Source of the DNA: Bauldia sp963759235
Lineage (GTDB): Bacteria; Pseudomonadota; Alphaproteobacteria; Rhizobiales; Kaistiaceae
Direction of reading: 5' to 3'
Length of the DNA: 64,000 nucleotides
NCBI GenBank assembly: GCA_963759235.1
Contig: CAVWYO010000007.1
Coordinates: forward strand, 433,202 to 497,201
Part shown: piece by piece, positions 1-8,962 of the stretch
How the letters are laid out: every line of letters starts with the position of its first letter
How positions within the stretch are numbered: the first letter of the stretch is position 1
Notes under the pieces: generated by a model
Seen by the model: the letters and a program-made list of their open reading frames with translations, nothing else
Databases searched by the model: none
What the model was told of the DNA's origin: nothing
Translations under genes and position numbers: made by a program

Positions 1-173
1 GGCGGGGCGCTCGCCGCCGATGCCGGGATGCCCTGCGGGATGGTGCCGGTCAGGATATCGGCGCTTTCGGCCGGCGCGGCGAGGAGGTCGTCGGCGACGC
101 CCCCTCCCCACTGGCTCCAGACATAGGCACCGGAGGCGGCGATGACGAAAAGTGAGAGGGCGGCCTGTTTCAT
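1..173 (-). CDS. N-terminal fragment of an exported or membrane-anchored protein (cut by window edge)
   Basis: An open frame starts at an ATG at position 173 and runs off the left edge after about 57 codons. It begins MKQAALSLFVIAASGAYVWS, a short Lys-led hydrophobic segment typical of a signal peptide or membrane anchor, followed by a low-complexity Ala/Pro/Gly stretch such as follows a leader in periplasmic proteins. Too little is present to name the family. Short leaders of this kind precede periplasmic redox proteins in many alphaproteobacteria, but nothing here proves that. GC-rich third positions match the neighbours, which supports real coding. Confidence 0.5.
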   Translation of the reverse strand, partial: MKQAALSLFVIAASGAYVWSQWGGGVADDLLAAPAESADILTGTIPQGIPASAASAP

Positions 174-277
174 AAGCTTGCGAATCGTCCCAACTGCCGG
201 CCGCGTCGCCCCGGCCACGACGGCACTATCGCAAGATCAAGCTGACAACCCGCTGTCAGTCCCGGTTACAAATCCTT

Positions 278-307
278 CATGTTTGGGGCGAACATGTTTG
301 GGGCGAA
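278..307. repeat. Exact tandem duplication, 2 x 15 bp
   Basis: The 15-mer CATGTTTGGGGCGAA occurs twice back to back (278-292 and 293-307). It lies in the gap between the partial exported protein and the Ada-type regulator and is not part of a credible gene. The rest of the 174-439 gap shows no convincing coding sequence. Confidence 0.8.
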
Positions 308-439
308 AGCCGGCCATTGCTTTGGCGAATCGCGAAGCGAGCGGCCACCCGAAACGCCGGCGAGAGGCCGTTTTGGGCCGACTCCGGAAGTCGCTCAGGG
401 CCGCCAGCGCTTCCGCAACGCGCCAAGTGCGGGCGTCGC

Positions 440-1015
440 CTACTTTCTGAAGGACGACGGCGTTCGCCCATAGGTCGCCCGGAAGGCGTCGTTGAAACGC
501 CGCACGCTTCGAAAACCGGAGGCGAAGGCTATCTCGGAGAGTGGGAGGAAGGTTTCGTCAATCAGCCTCTTAGCTCGTTGAACCCTCCTGGTCGCAGCTA
601 CCTCGCTTGGGCTCGCTCCTAAGTGCTTCGTGAACAAGCGGCCGAGATGCCTTGCTCCTATGCCGAGGCGTTCCGCCAGCAGCTCCACGCAGAAATTGTC
701 AGGGGTGTCTTCTTCGATCAGGCGGAGGGCACGGCCGACCGTTGTCGCGGTGCCGCGCCAGGCCGGGCTGCCGGGAGCCGTTTCAGGTCGGCATCTAAGG
801 CAGGGTCGAAAGCCGGCGCGCTCGGCGGCCGCCGCGGACGGGAAAAACACCACATTGGCCGATTTCGCGGGTCGCACGGGGCATACCGGTCGGCAATAGA
901 TTTTCGTCGTCTTCACGCCCGTAAAGAAAAGACCGTCAAACGCCGGGTCGCGCGCCAGCCGGGCGCGGTCACACACTTCCGGATCAAGGTGGAGCGGAAA
1001 GTCTGCGGGCGTCAT
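440..1015 (-). CDS. Ada-type methylphosphotriester-sensing AraC-family activator (AdaA-like)
   Basis: This 191-residue protein joins an Ada zinc domain (about residues 10-80) to an AraC-type double helix-turn-helix (about 90-191). The four zinc Cys are at 41, 45, 72 and 75 (YCRPVCP and CLRC); in E. coli Ada the first of these accepts a methyl group from methylphosphotriesters and so turns on DNA-alkylation repair genes. There is no O6-methylguanine methyltransferase or AlkA glycosylase domain; the protein stops right after the second helix-turn-helix (TPSSFRK). B. subtilis AdaA has this two-domain layout, but many alphaproteobacterial relatives continue into AlkA, so truncation of a fusion is also possible. 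It is divergent from the EamA gene, with a shared 135-bp gap. Confidence 0.85.
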   Translation of the reverse strand: MTPADFPLHLDPEVCDRARLARDPAFDGLFFTGVKTTKIYCRPVCPVRPAKSANVVFFPSAAAAERAGFRPCLRCRPETAPGSPAWRGTATTVGRALRLIEEDTPDNFCVELLAERLGIGARHLGRLFTKHLGASPSEVAATRRVQRAKRLIDETFLPLSEIAFASGFRSVRRFNDAFRATYGRTPSSFRK

Positions 1016-1150
1016 TCCGGCAGTGTTACCGAACTGCTCGTGCCCGACTAGCCGGAATCGGACTCCATCCCGGGATGAAGTCCGATTTCGGCGAGCAGAT
1101 GCATGATTCCATTGCCACTATCGAGATGAAGAACAATCGCAAGGGTGGCG

Positions 1151-2137
1151 ATGGTGAAACAAAAAGCACAGAAACAGAATCAGTCCATTGAACTCGGCTT
1201 CCTTGTTCTGCTGTCCCTTCTTTGGGGCAGTTCGTTCACGCTGATCAAGATCGCGGTCGAGACAGTGCCGCCAGCCACGCTGGTGGCTAGCCGACTAGCG
1301 ATCGGGGCGGTTCTCCTGCTTCTGCTGGTGAGAATGCGCGGGCTCGAGCTGCCGAGGGCGCCGGCAGTCTGGGGCGCGTTCCTCGTGCAGGGCATCGTCC
1401 AGAGCGCTCTCCCCTTCACTCTCATAAGCTGGGGGGAAAAACACATCGACAGCAGCATAGCGGGTCTGCTGAACTCCACGCCACCGCTCTTCGCTTTCCT
1501 GATCACCTTTTTCATCCTCCGCGAAAGAGGCGCGCTCCTCCGGAAGATCGTCGGTGTCGCGACAGGATTCGCCGGCGTGATCGCCATCTTGGGGCCGGAC
1601 GTCCTTGTGGGGGCGAGCCGTTCCGTTCTTGGAGAGCTGGCCGTGACCGGCGCCAGTTTGAGCTATGCGATCGCCCCCATCTATGCGCGTCGCTTCTCAG
1701 GTTTGTCTCCGCTGCTGACGGCGGCGTGCTCGATGGCGATGGCTACCATTCTCATGCTGCCAATATCGCTCTGTGTCGATCATCCCTGGACGCTCGATCC
1801 CTCGACCGAGGCGGTGTGGTCAGTGCTTGGACTTGGCATCCTGTCCACAGCACTCGCCATGATCATCTACTTCCGCCTGGTAAAGACATTGGGACCGCTC
1901 GGCGTGACGACCGGCAGCTATCTCCGCGCTGGATTCAGCGTTGTGCTCGGAGTTGTTCTGCTGAACGAGGAATTGAACGCCAGCACGGTCGTTGGATTGT
2001 CGCTGATTCTTCTTGGTGTTGCGATCGTCACCGGACACGCCCAATGGCCATTCAGGCAGATGAAAACGACATATATCCGGCACTGGTTCGATTTCTTACC
2101 CCACCGACAGCAGCGGGTGGGCCATGACGATGAATAA
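1151..2137 (+). CDS. EamA/DMT-family transporter
   Basis: This is a 328-residue integral membrane protein with about ten hydrophobic helices in two EamA repeats. The first repeat opens with the family-typical LLWGSSFTLIKIAVETVPP, and the second half shows LGILSTALAMIIYFRLVKTLG and VVLLNEELNASTVVGLSLIL. Such proteins export amino acids or other small metabolites; the substrate cannot be read from sequence. I chose the ATG at 1151 because AAGG lies 6 bp upstream; an in-frame GTG at 1145 sits too close to it. The C-terminal tail after the last helix is charged. It is convergent with the aldehyde dehydrogenase gene. Confidence 0.85.
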   Translation: MVKQKAQKQNQSIELGFLVLLSLLWGSSFTLIKIAVETVPPATLVASRLAIGAVLLLLLVRMRGLELPRAPAVWGAFLVQGIVQSALPFTLISWGEKHIDSSIAGLLNSTPPLFAFLITFFILRERGALLRKIVGVATGFAGVIAILGPDVLVGASRSVLGELAVTGASLSYAIAPIYARRFSGLSPLLTAACSMAMATILMLPISLCVDHPWTLDPSTEAVWSVLGLGILSTALAMIIYFRLVKTLGPLGVTTGSYLRAGFSVVLGVVLLNEELNASTVVGLSLILLGVAIVTGHAQWPFRQMKTTYIRHWFDFLPHRQQRVGHDDE

Positions 2138-2186
2138 GGCCAAAATACTGGTGTCAGTGCATCGACGCGTAGGCGGCGCGCCTCAA

Positions 2187-3614
2187 TCAGCCGATCCGCG
2201 CCATGACGTGGCGGACGACCGAGTAGTCCTCCAGCGCGTAGAGGCTCATGTCCTTGCCGTAGCCGGACTGCTTCATGCCGCCGTGGGGCATCTCGTTGGT
2301 GAGCATGAAGTGGCAGTTGATCCACGTGCAGCCGTATTGGAGCTGCGCGGCGACAGCCATCGCCCGGCCGACGTCCCGCGTCCACACCGACGACGCCAGC
2401 CCGTAGTCGGAATCGTTCGCCCAGGCGATCGCCTGTTCGGTATCGGTGAAGCGCGTCACCGAGACGACCGGCCCGAACACCTCCTTGCGGACGATTTCGT
2501 CGTCCTGGGTGGCGCCGGCGACCACGGTCGGGACGTAGAAGAACCCCGCGCCCGATCCCGGCTTGCCGCCGGTAGTGACTTCGATGTGCTTCTGGGCGGT
2601 CGCCCGCTCGACGAAGCTTGCGACGCGGTCCCGCTGGCGCCGCGAGATCAGCGGGCCGATCTCGTTCTCGTCGTCGTTCTTCCGGCCGAAACGGATGGTG
2701 GCAACGGCCGAGGAGAGGTCGGCGACCAGCCTGTCGTAGACCGCCGCGCCGGCGTAGATGCGGCAGGCAGCCGTGCAGTCCTGGCCCGCATTGGCGTAGC
2801 CGAACACCTTGACGCCCTCGACCACGGAGGCGATGTCGGCATCGTCGAAGACGATGACCGGCGCCTTGCCGCCAAGCTCGAGATGGGTGCGCTTGATCGA
2901 TTTGGCGGCCGCCGCCAGCACCTTCTTGCCGGTGGCGATGTCGCCGGTGAGCGAGATCATCGCCACCTTGGGGTGGTTGATGAGGTGATTGCCGACCGTC
3001 TCGCCGCGCCCGACGACAACGTTGAGCACGCCCTCGGGAAGGACCTCGGCGGCGATCCGGGCAAGCTTGAGCGTGGTGAGCGGCGTCTGCTCCGACGGCT
3101 TGAGCACCACCGTGTTGCCGGCGGCCAGCGCCGGCGCGATCTTCCACGCCGCCATCATCAGCGGGTAGTTCCACGGCGCGATCGAGGCGACGACGCCGAT
3201 CGGGTCACGGCGCACCATCGAGGTGTAGCCGGGCAGGTATTCGCCGGCGGCAGACCCCGGCACGACCCGTGCGGTGCCGGCGAAGAAACGCAAAACGTCG
3301 ACGACCGCCGGCGTTTCGTCGCGCACCACCGTGTAGCGGGGCTTGCCGCAGTTGAGCGCTTCGAGGTCGGCGAGTTCCTGCTCCTCCGCCGCGATGCGGT
3401 CGGCGAGCTTGAGGAGCAGCCCGGCCCGCTCGCCCGGCGTCGTGCGCGACCATTTCTCGAACGCCCGGTCGGCGGCGGCGACCGCCGCGTCGATCTGGGC
3501 GGGCGAAGCCTCCGGCAACCGGAGAATGGTCTCGCCCGTTTTCGGGTTGAGGATGTCCTCCTCCTTTTCCGTCCCACGCTCGAAATTCGATCCGACCAGC
3601 ATCTCGGTTTGCAT
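2187..3614 (-). CDS. patD: Gamma-aminobutyraldehyde dehydrogenase (PatD/YdcW type)
   Basis: This 475-residue NAD-dependent aldehyde dehydrogenase has the family's usual length. Catalytic residues are visible: Asn149 in PWNY, general base Glu246 in LELGGK, and nucleophile Cys280 in NAGQDCTAACR. The GQDCTA context is typical of gamma-aminobutyraldehyde dehydrogenases, which oxidise 4-aminobutanal from putrescine to GABA. It is the last gene of an operon with an ABC importer, 18 bp after the second permease, in the same order as E. coli ydcS-T-U-V-W. That context supports a polyamine-derived aldehyde over betaine aldehyde. No putrescine aminotransferase gene is in the window. Confidence 0.88.
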   Translation of the reverse strand: MQTEMLVGSNFERGTEKEEDILNPKTGETILRLPEASPAQIDAAVAAADRAFEKWSRTTPGERAGLLLKLADRIAAEEQELADLEALNCGKPRYTVVRDETPAVVDVLRFFAGTARVVPGSAAGEYLPGYTSMVRRDPIGVVASIAPWNYPLMMAAWKIAPALAAGNTVVLKPSEQTPLTTLKLARIAAEVLPEGVLNVVVGRGETVGNHLINHPKVAMISLTGDIATGKKVLAAAAKSIKRTHLELGGKAPVIVFDDADIASVVEGVKVFGYANAGQDCTAACRIYAGAAVYDRLVADLSSAVATIRFGRKNDDENEIGPLISRRQRDRVASFVERATAQKHIEVTTGGKPGSGAGFFYVPTVVAGATQDDEIVRKEVFGPVVSVTRFTDTEQAIAWANDSDYGLASSVWTRDVGRAMAVAAQLQYGCTWINCHFMLTNEMPHGGMKQSGYGKDMSLYALEDYSVVRHVMARIG

Positions 3615-3632
3615 CGGTCTTGCTCCTTAAGT

Positions 3633-4436
3633 CTATTGGCCTTGGCCGGAGATCGCCTGACCTTCGCGCGTCAGATAATAGGCGGCAAGGATCGGCAGAA
3701 AGGTCAGCGCGATGACCACCACGGCGACGACATTGGTGACCGGCCGCTGGCGCGGGCGGACGAGTTCCGACAGCATCCAGATCGGCAGCGTCGTCTGCTG
3801 ACCGGCGGTGAAGGTGGTGACGATCACCTCGTCGAACGACAGGGCGAAGGCGAGCATCCCGCCGGCAAGCAGGGCCGTGGCGATGTTGGGCAGGACGACG
3901 AGACGGAAGGTCTGAAATCCGTCGGCGCCGAGATCCATGGACGCCTCGACCAGTGACGGCGACAGCCGCCGAAAGCGGGCGACGGCGTTGTTGTAGACCA
4001 CGACGATGCAGAAGGTCGCGTGGCCGAGGACGATGGTCCAGAACGAGAAGGGAATATCGGCGAGGTCGAAGGCGGCGCGCAGCGATATGCCGGTGATGAT
4101 GCCCGGCAGCGCGATCGGCAGGATGAACAGAAGCGAGATCGCCTCGCGCCCGAAGAAACGGCTGCGCGCCAGCGCCGCGGCGGCGAGCGTGCCGAAGAGA
4201 AGCGCCAGCGCGGTCGCCAGCACCGCGACGCCGACCGACAGGCGGAGCGCATCGAAGATGTCCTGCCTCCCCCAGGCAACCGCAAACCATTTCAGCGTGT
4301 AGCCCGGCGGCGGGAACTGGAAGCTGCGGTCCTCGCTGGTGAAGGCGTAGAGGATGATGAAGGCGAGCGGCACGTGGATGAACAGAAGCCCGCCGGCGGC
4401 AGCGACCCTCAGACCGATCGAAGGCCGGTCAGACAT
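3633..4436 (-). CDS. ABC permease, PotC/YdcV type (polyamine importer)
   Basis: This 267-residue inner-membrane permease has six hydrophobic helices. The cytoplasmic EAA coupling loop reads EASMDLGADGFQTFRLVVLP, as in binding-protein-dependent permeases of the spermidine/putrescine family. It begins with MSDRPS, 20 bp after the stop of the preceding permease gene, and is followed 18 bp later by patD. It would pair with the 4457-5404 permease in a heterodimeric channel driven by the 5401-6426 ATPase. Operon position is the main reason for assigning polyamine-type substrates. Confidence 0.88.
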   Translation of the reverse strand: MSDRPSIGLRVAAAGGLLFIHVPLAFIILYAFTSEDRSFQFPPPGYTLKWFAVAWGRQDIFDALRLSVGVAVLATALALLFGTLAAAALARSRFFGREAISLLFILPIALPGIITGISLRAAFDLADIPFSFWTIVLGHATFCIVVVYNNAVARFRRLSPSLVEASMDLGADGFQTFRLVVLPNIATALLAGGMLAFALSFDEVIVTTFTAGQQTTLPIWMLSELVRPRQRPVTNVVAVVVIALTFLPILAAYYLTREGQAISGQGQ

Positions 4437-4456
4437 GATCGTCGCTCCCCGACCGC

Positions 4457-5404
4457 TCACAACGCATCGAAGGCTCCGGTCCGCTTGGCGATGGTGAGGA
4501 GGACGCCCATGATCAGGATCGGCACCACGGCAAAGGCGGCGGCGAGCGGGACGTTTCCGGCCGTGCCCTGCTGAATGTATACGACCTGGCCGAGGATCAG
4601 CGACGACGGACCGACGATTTCCGGCACGATGTAGTCGCCGAGCGTCAGCGAGAAGGTGAATATCGCCCCGGCGACGACGCCCGGCAGCGCCAACGGCAGG
4701 ATGACCCTGCGGAAGGTCTGACGCGGGCTCGCGCCAAGATCGTCGGACGCCTCGATCAGACGCCCGGGCACGCGCTCGAGCGCCGCCTGCACCGGCAGAA
4801 TCATGAACGGGATCCAGAGATAGAGGAACACCAGCACCATGCCGATGTAGCTCGTCGACAGTGACGGCCCGCCGATGGTGGGCAGAGCGAGGACGGCGTC
4901 GAGGGCCCCGGCGAGGCCGGCCTTCTGCACGATCCAGCCGATGGCGCCCTCCTTGGCGAGGAGCAGCTTCCAGGCATAGACCTTGACCAGATAGCTCGAC
5001 CATAGCGGCATCATCACCGCAAGATAGAATGCCGCCTTCATGCGCCCGCGCGCATAGCGGGAGGCGTAATAGGCGATCGGAAACGCCACGACGATGGCGA
5101 GAACGGTGACGGCGGTGGCGATGCTGATCGTGCGGACGATCACGTCGAAATTGGCCGGGCGCAGCAGCTCGGAATAGGTCTTCAGCGTCAGCTCGCGCAC
5201 GACGACGCCGGAGAAATCGTCGATCGAGAACAGGCTCTCGGTGAGCAGCGCAAACAGCGAGCCGAGATAGACGACGCCGAGCCACAGAAGCGGCGGCACC
5301 AGGAGCAACAGGAGGTAGAAGCCGCGGCGCGCCATCAGCACGTCGGAGAAGCGGCGCAGCCAGCCCTCGCGCGGTATGCCGATGTCGATCGCTTCGGCGG
5401 TCAT
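4457..5404 (-). CDS. ABC permease, PotB/YdcU type (polyamine importer)
   Basis: This 315-residue permease has an N-terminal amphipathic segment, six transmembrane helices, and an EAA loop reading EASDDLGASPRQTFRRVILP. A large periplasmic loop between helices 1 and 2 is usual for PotB-type subunits. Its ATG overlaps the stop of the ATPase gene by 4 bp (ATGA), which points to translational coupling. It forms the importer with the next permease and the ATPase. Confidence 0.88.
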   Translation of the reverse strand: MTAEAIDIGIPREGWLRRFSDVLMARRGFYLLLLLVPPLLWLGVVYLGSLFALLTESLFSIDDFSGVVVRELTLKTYSELLRPANFDVIVRTISIATAVTVLAIVVAFPIAYYASRYARGRMKAAFYLAVMMPLWSSYLVKVYAWKLLLAKEGAIGWIVQKAGLAGALDAVLALPTIGGPSLSTSYIGMVLVFLYLWIPFMILPVQAALERVPGRLIEASDDLGASPRQTFRRVILPLALPGVVAGAIFTFSLTLGDYIVPEIVGPSSLILGQVVYIQQGTAGNVPLAAAFAVVPILIMGVLLTIAKRTGAFDAL

Positions 5405-6426
5405 GGTCCATCCAGGAGATGAAGCGCGTCGCGACGAAAGACCAGCCGGACGCGGGCGCCCTCGCTGGTCGGCGGCCCTGCCGCCGCGGGAACCGCGGCG
5501 ACCAGCCGACCCGCCACGGTGGTCAGCTCGATCCGCTTCATGGCGCCGTGGTAGAGAACCTCGGCGATCGTCCCTTCGACCGCCACCGTTCCTTCCGGCG
5601 GCGCGGCGTCGGCGGCGATCAGCGCGATCTTCTCGGGCCTGAGGCTCGCCGCCCGCGCGGTGCCGATCCAGGCCGAGGCGACTTCCGATGCAATCACGTT
5701 GGAGCCACCGACGAAGTCGGCGACGAAGCGGGTGCGCGGCCTCTCGTAGATGTCCTCCGGCGGTCCGACCTGAACGATCCGCCCCTGGTTGAACACGGCA
5801 ACCCGGTCCGCCATCGACAGCGCCTCGCCCTGATCGTGGGTGACGTAGACGAAGGTGAGGCCAAGGGTGCGGTGGAGGCTCTTCAATTCGCCTTGCATGT
5901 CCTCGCGGAGCTTGAGGTCGAGGGCGCCGAGCGGCTCGTCGAGGAGCAGCACCTTGGGGCGCACGACCAGCGCCCGGGCAAGCGCGACGCGCTGGCGCTG
6001 GCCGCCGGAGAGCTGCGCCGGCCGGCGATCCTCCATGCCGGACAGCTTGACCAGAGCGAGCGCCTCCCGACCGAGGCGTTCGCGCTGGCGCCGCGCCATG
6101 CGACGGATGGTGAGCCCGTAGCAGACGTTATCGAGCACGTTCATGTGGGGGAACAGCGCGTAGTCCTGGAAGACGGTGTTGACCGGCCGGCGATAGGCCG
6201 GAACCCCGGCCACCGGCTCGCCGAAGATGGCGACCGTCCCGGCCGTCGGCTGCTCGAAGCCGGCGATCAGCCGGAGGCAGGTGGTCTTGCCGGAGCCGGA
6301 CGGCCCGAGCATGGCGAAGAACTCGCCCGGCGCGATGTCGAGATCGACGCCGTCGACGGCGTGTATCGGCCCGAAGTGGCGCGCAACGCCCTGGAACGAC
6401 ACGGCGACCAGGCCGGTCGCGCTCAT
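5401..6426 (-). CDS. ABC ATPase, PotA/YdcT type (polyamine importer)
   Basis: This 341-residue cytoplasmic ATPase has a Walker A GPSGSGKTT (about 42-50), signature LSGGQRQRVALARAL, Walker B VLLLDEPLGALD and switch His in YVTHDQGEA. The last ~100 residues form a TOBE-like domain, as in PotA, which often carries regulation. It lies 49 bp after the binding-protein gene and overlaps the following permease by 4 bp, so it powers that importer. Confidence 0.9.
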   Translation of the reverse strand: MSATGLVAVSFQGVARHFGPIHAVDGVDLDIAPGEFFAMLGPSGSGKTTCLRLIAGFEQPTAGTVAIFGEPVAGVPAYRRPVNTVFQDYALFPHMNVLDNVCYGLTIRRMARRQRERLGREALALVKLSGMEDRRPAQLSGGQRQRVALARALVVRPKVLLLDEPLGALDLKLREDMQGELKSLHRTLGLTFVYVTHDQGEALSMADRVAVFNQGRIVQVGPPEDIYERPRTRFVADFVGGSNVIASEVASAWIGTARAASLRPEKIALIAADAAPPEGTVAVEGTIAEVLYHGAMKRIELTTVAGRLVAAVPAAAGPPTSEGARVRLVFRRDALHLLDGP

Positions 6427-6475
6427 CGACGGAGCACTCCCTTGCCCGGCCGCCTCCCCATGCCGAGGTCTCAGG

Positions 6476-7639
6476 TCATTGACCGCCGATGATCGCGATA
6501 TAGTCGCTCACCCATCGCGAATAGGGCACGCACGCCTCCTGGGTCTTGCACTTGCCGATCGGCGTCTTCCAGAAGGCGATGCGGTCGAAGTTGTCGAAGC
6601 CGTTGAGGGCGCAGCCGTCGTCGGTGAGCAGCTCGTTGCCCGTGCAGGCGGCCGGCACCGCCGGCACCGAACCGAACCACGCGGCAACGTCGCCCTGCAC
6701 CTTCGGCTCGAGCGAATGCTCCATCCACATATAGGCGCAGTTCGGATGCGGCGCGTTGACGTGCATCATCGTGGTATCCGCCCAGCCGGTGGCGCCCTCC
6801 TCCGGCACCACCGAGGCGATCGGCGCGTCGCTCGCCTGCAGCAGGTTGACCTGATACGGCCACGAGCCCGAGGCGACGACTCCTTCGTTGGTGAAATCGT
6901 CGGTCTGCACCGTGGCGTCGTGCCAGTAGCGCTGGATGAGCGGGTGCTGCTGGCGCAACACCTCGAGCACCGCCTTGTACTGGTCCTCGTTCAGCTCGTA
7001 GGGATCCTTGATGCCGAGCTCCGGATTCTTGTGCATCAGATAGACCGCGGCGTCGGCGATGTAGATGGCGCCGCTATAGGCCTGCACGCGGCCCTTGTTG
7101 GATTTGCCGTCGGGCAGCGTCTGCTCTTCGAAGACGACGCCCCAGCTCGTCGGCGCCTCTCCCTTGAAGGCATCGGTGTTGTACATCAGCACGTTCGGAC
7201 CCCATTGATAGGGGGTGCCGTAGTGGATCCCGTCGACGGTGTGCCAGTCGCCGTTCTGCAGGCGCGGGTCGATCAGCTTCCAGTTGGGGATCAGATTGAT
7301 GTTGATCGGCTGGACGGTGTTGCCGGCGACGAGCCGGAGGCTGGCATCGCCCGACGCGGTGACCAGGTCGAAGCCGCCGGCGTTCATCAGCGTCACCATT
7401 TCGTCGGACGTGCCGGCCACCTTGACGTTGACCTTGCAGCCGGTCTGCTTTTCGAAATCGGTGACCCAGTCGTATCCCTTGTCGGTCTCGCCGCGCTCGA
7501 TGTAGCCGGCCCACGCTACGATATCGACCTCGCCCTCGCCTGGGCCGAGCGCCGTTATCATCGTCTCGGCAGCCGCGGCCGGCAGCACAAATGCCAACAC
7601 CGCCGCGCCGGCAGTCGCAAGTCTCAGTCCCGTCCTCAT
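6476..7639 (-). CDS. Periplasmic polyamine-type solute-binding protein (PotD/YdcS type)
   Basis: This 387-residue exported protein has a cleavable signal peptide (MRTGLRLATAGAAVLAFVLP...AAAAE). The mature part opens ALGPGEGEVDIVAWAGYIERG; VAWAGYIERG is a hallmark of YdcS/PotD-like proteins. Pairs of Cys (CTGNELL..., CALNGF, CKTQEAC) near the C-terminus probably form disulfides. I chose the ATG at 7639 because GGGAGGG lies just upstream and the signal peptide then starts at residue 1; an upstream frame extension lacks coding character. It is the first gene of the polyamine operon. Confidence 0.88.
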   Translation of the reverse strand: MRTGLRLATAGAAVLAFVLPAAAAETMITALGPGEGEVDIVAWAGYIERGETDKGYDWVTDFEKQTGCKVNVKVAGTSDEMVTLMNAGGFDLVTASGDASLRLVAGNTVQPININLIPNWKLIDPRLQNGDWHTVDGIHYGTPYQWGPNVLMYNTDAFKGEAPTSWGVVFEEQTLPDGKSNKGRVQAYSGAIYIADAAVYLMHKNPELGIKDPYELNEDQYKAVLEVLRQQHPLIQRYWHDATVQTDDFTNEGVVASGSWPYQVNLLQASDAPIASVVPEEGATGWADTTMMHVNAPHPNCAYMWMEHSLEPKVQGDVAAWFGSVPAVPAACTGNELLTDDGCALNGFDNFDRIAFWKTPIGKCKTQEACVPYSRWVSDYIAIIGGQ

Positions 7640-7698
7640 CGGATGCCCTCCCTGTTGCCCGGCAGGCGGCTTGCCGCTGCCCGATCGGGACGGAGATT

Positions 7699-7782
7699 GC
7701 CCCCCAACCGCTTCCACCGCAAATGCAAAAAATCAGAATCCGAGCCGGCCGGGGCGTCTGCTATCGGCCCTCCAACCGCTTC
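7699..7782. repeat. Two 16-bp direct repeats (15/16 identical) in the polyamine operon leader
   Basis: GCCCCCCAACCGCTTC (7699-7714) and GCCCTCCAACCGCTTC (7767-7782), written on the plus strand, are 68 bp apart, start to start. They lie in the 159-bp gap upstream of the binding-protein gene, where its promoter should be. Spacing of close to 6.5 helical turns could suit a regulator, but this is only inferred. Confidence 0.45.
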
Positions 7783-7798
7783 GATGCAATGAGAAGGG

Positions 7799-8962
7799 CT
7801 AGCGGAACGCCGCGGCGCCGGTGAAATCCGTCGTCCATGTCTCGTCCCACAGCGTCGGAAACGAGAGCGGCCGGTAGGGGTGGGCGGCAATAGCCGCCTC
7901 GTCCAAATCAAGGCCGAGGCCGGGTTTGTCGGGGAGGAGCACGCCGCCGCTCCGAACCGGGTTCCAGCCGCCGACCAACTCGTTCCGCCAGTCGACGTCG
8001 AACTCGGCGAAGCATTCGAGGAGGTGCATATTCGGCGTCGAATAGGCGAAATGCACCGCCGCCGCGAAGGCCACCGGGCCGATCGAGCAATGCGGCGACA
8101 CCTGGATGTCCTCCACCGCCGCGAGCGCCGCGATCTTCTTCGCCGCCGAAAGACCGCCGCAATGGGCGATGTCCATCTGCACCACGTCGGCGGCATGCGT
8201 CCGGGTGAGGCGGGCAAAATCGGTAAGGTTGTAAAGCCGCTCGCCCGACGAGATCGGGAAGGCCGACTGCGCCTTCACCTCGCCGAGCAGCTCCACCGCC
8301 TCCGGCACGACCGGCTCCTCGACCCACACGACGTTGTAGGGCGCCAGCCGGCGGATGAAGCGGATCGCATCGCCGGCGGCAAGCCGTCCGTGGATTTCGA
8401 TCATCAGGCCGACCTCCGGGCCGACCGCCTTGGCAACCGCCTCGACGATCGCCACCGCCGCGTCCTCCTCCTCGCGCGTCAGCCATTTCCACGCGGTGGT
8501 GAAGGGGTCGAACTTGATCGAACGGTAGCCGAGCGCGGTCACCTTGCCGGCGCGGACGGCGAACTCGACCGGCGTCCGGCAGCCGCCGTACCAGCCGTTG
8601 GCATAGGCCCTGACCGTGTCGTGCGCGCGTCCGCCGAGGAGCCGCCAGAGCGGCTGGCCGCAGGCCTTGCCGATCAGATCCCACATGGCGATCTCGACGC
8701 CGCTGATCGCGGTCATCACCGTCGATCCGCCCTGGTACTGGTCGCGGATCATGCCGCCGACCGCGTCCTCGATGTCGAACGGGTCGCGGCCGACGATGCG
8801 CGAGGCGACCCACTCGTTGAGGATCACGTCGACGGCGCGCTCCTGCCATTCGAGCGAGGCTTCGCCGATGCCGATGAGCCCGGTGTCGGTGGTGAGCCGC
8901 ACGAACAGGTAGTTGCGCAGGCCGGCATTGGCGAGCAGCGTCTCCAGCCCCGTGATCTTCAT
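7799..8962 (-). CDS. Enolase-superfamily sugar-acid dehydratase (galactonate dehydratase-like)
   Basis: This 387-residue member of the mandelate racemase/muconate lactonizing enzyme family has its N-terminal capping domain at about 1-120 and a TIM barrel after it. Motifs match the galactonate dehydratase branch: IKFDPF in place of KxK, MIEIHGR (metal ligand and catalytic His), WVEEPV, ISSGERL, and VSPHCSIGP with the second catalytic His. These enzymes dehydrate aldonates to 2-keto-3-deoxy acids using Mg2+. The exact aldonate is not decided by sequence. The ATG at 8962 overlaps the stop of the upstream oxidoreductase by 4 bp. It is the last gene of the 7.8-14.8 kb operon. Confidence 0.85.
   Translation of the reverse strand: MKITGLETLLANAGLRNYLFVRLTTDTGLIGIGEASLEWQERAVDVILNEWVASRIVGRDPFDIEDAVGGMIRDQYQGGSTVMTAISGVEIAMWDLIGKACGQPLWRLLGGRAHDTVRAYANGWYGGCRTPVEFAVRAGKVTALGYRSIKFDPFTTAWKWLTREEEDAAVAIVEAVAKAVGPEVGLMIEIHGRLAAGDAIRFIRRLAPYNVVWVEEPVVPEAVELLGEVKAQSAFPISSGERLYNLTDFARLTRTHAADVVQMDIAHCGGLSAAKKIAALAAVEDIQVSPHCSIGPVAFAAAVHFAYSTPNMHLLECFAEFDVDWRNELVGGWNPVRSGGVLLPDKPGLGLDLDEAAIAAHPYRPLSFPTLWDETWTTDFTGAAAFR

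Noticed and set aside
2124..3956. A 610-codon plus-strand open frame opposite the aldehyde dehydrogenase and a permease
   Set aside because: Its translation is rich in Arg, Asp and Gly with no domain, while the minus strand carries complete families with catalytic motifs. It is an effect of high GC.
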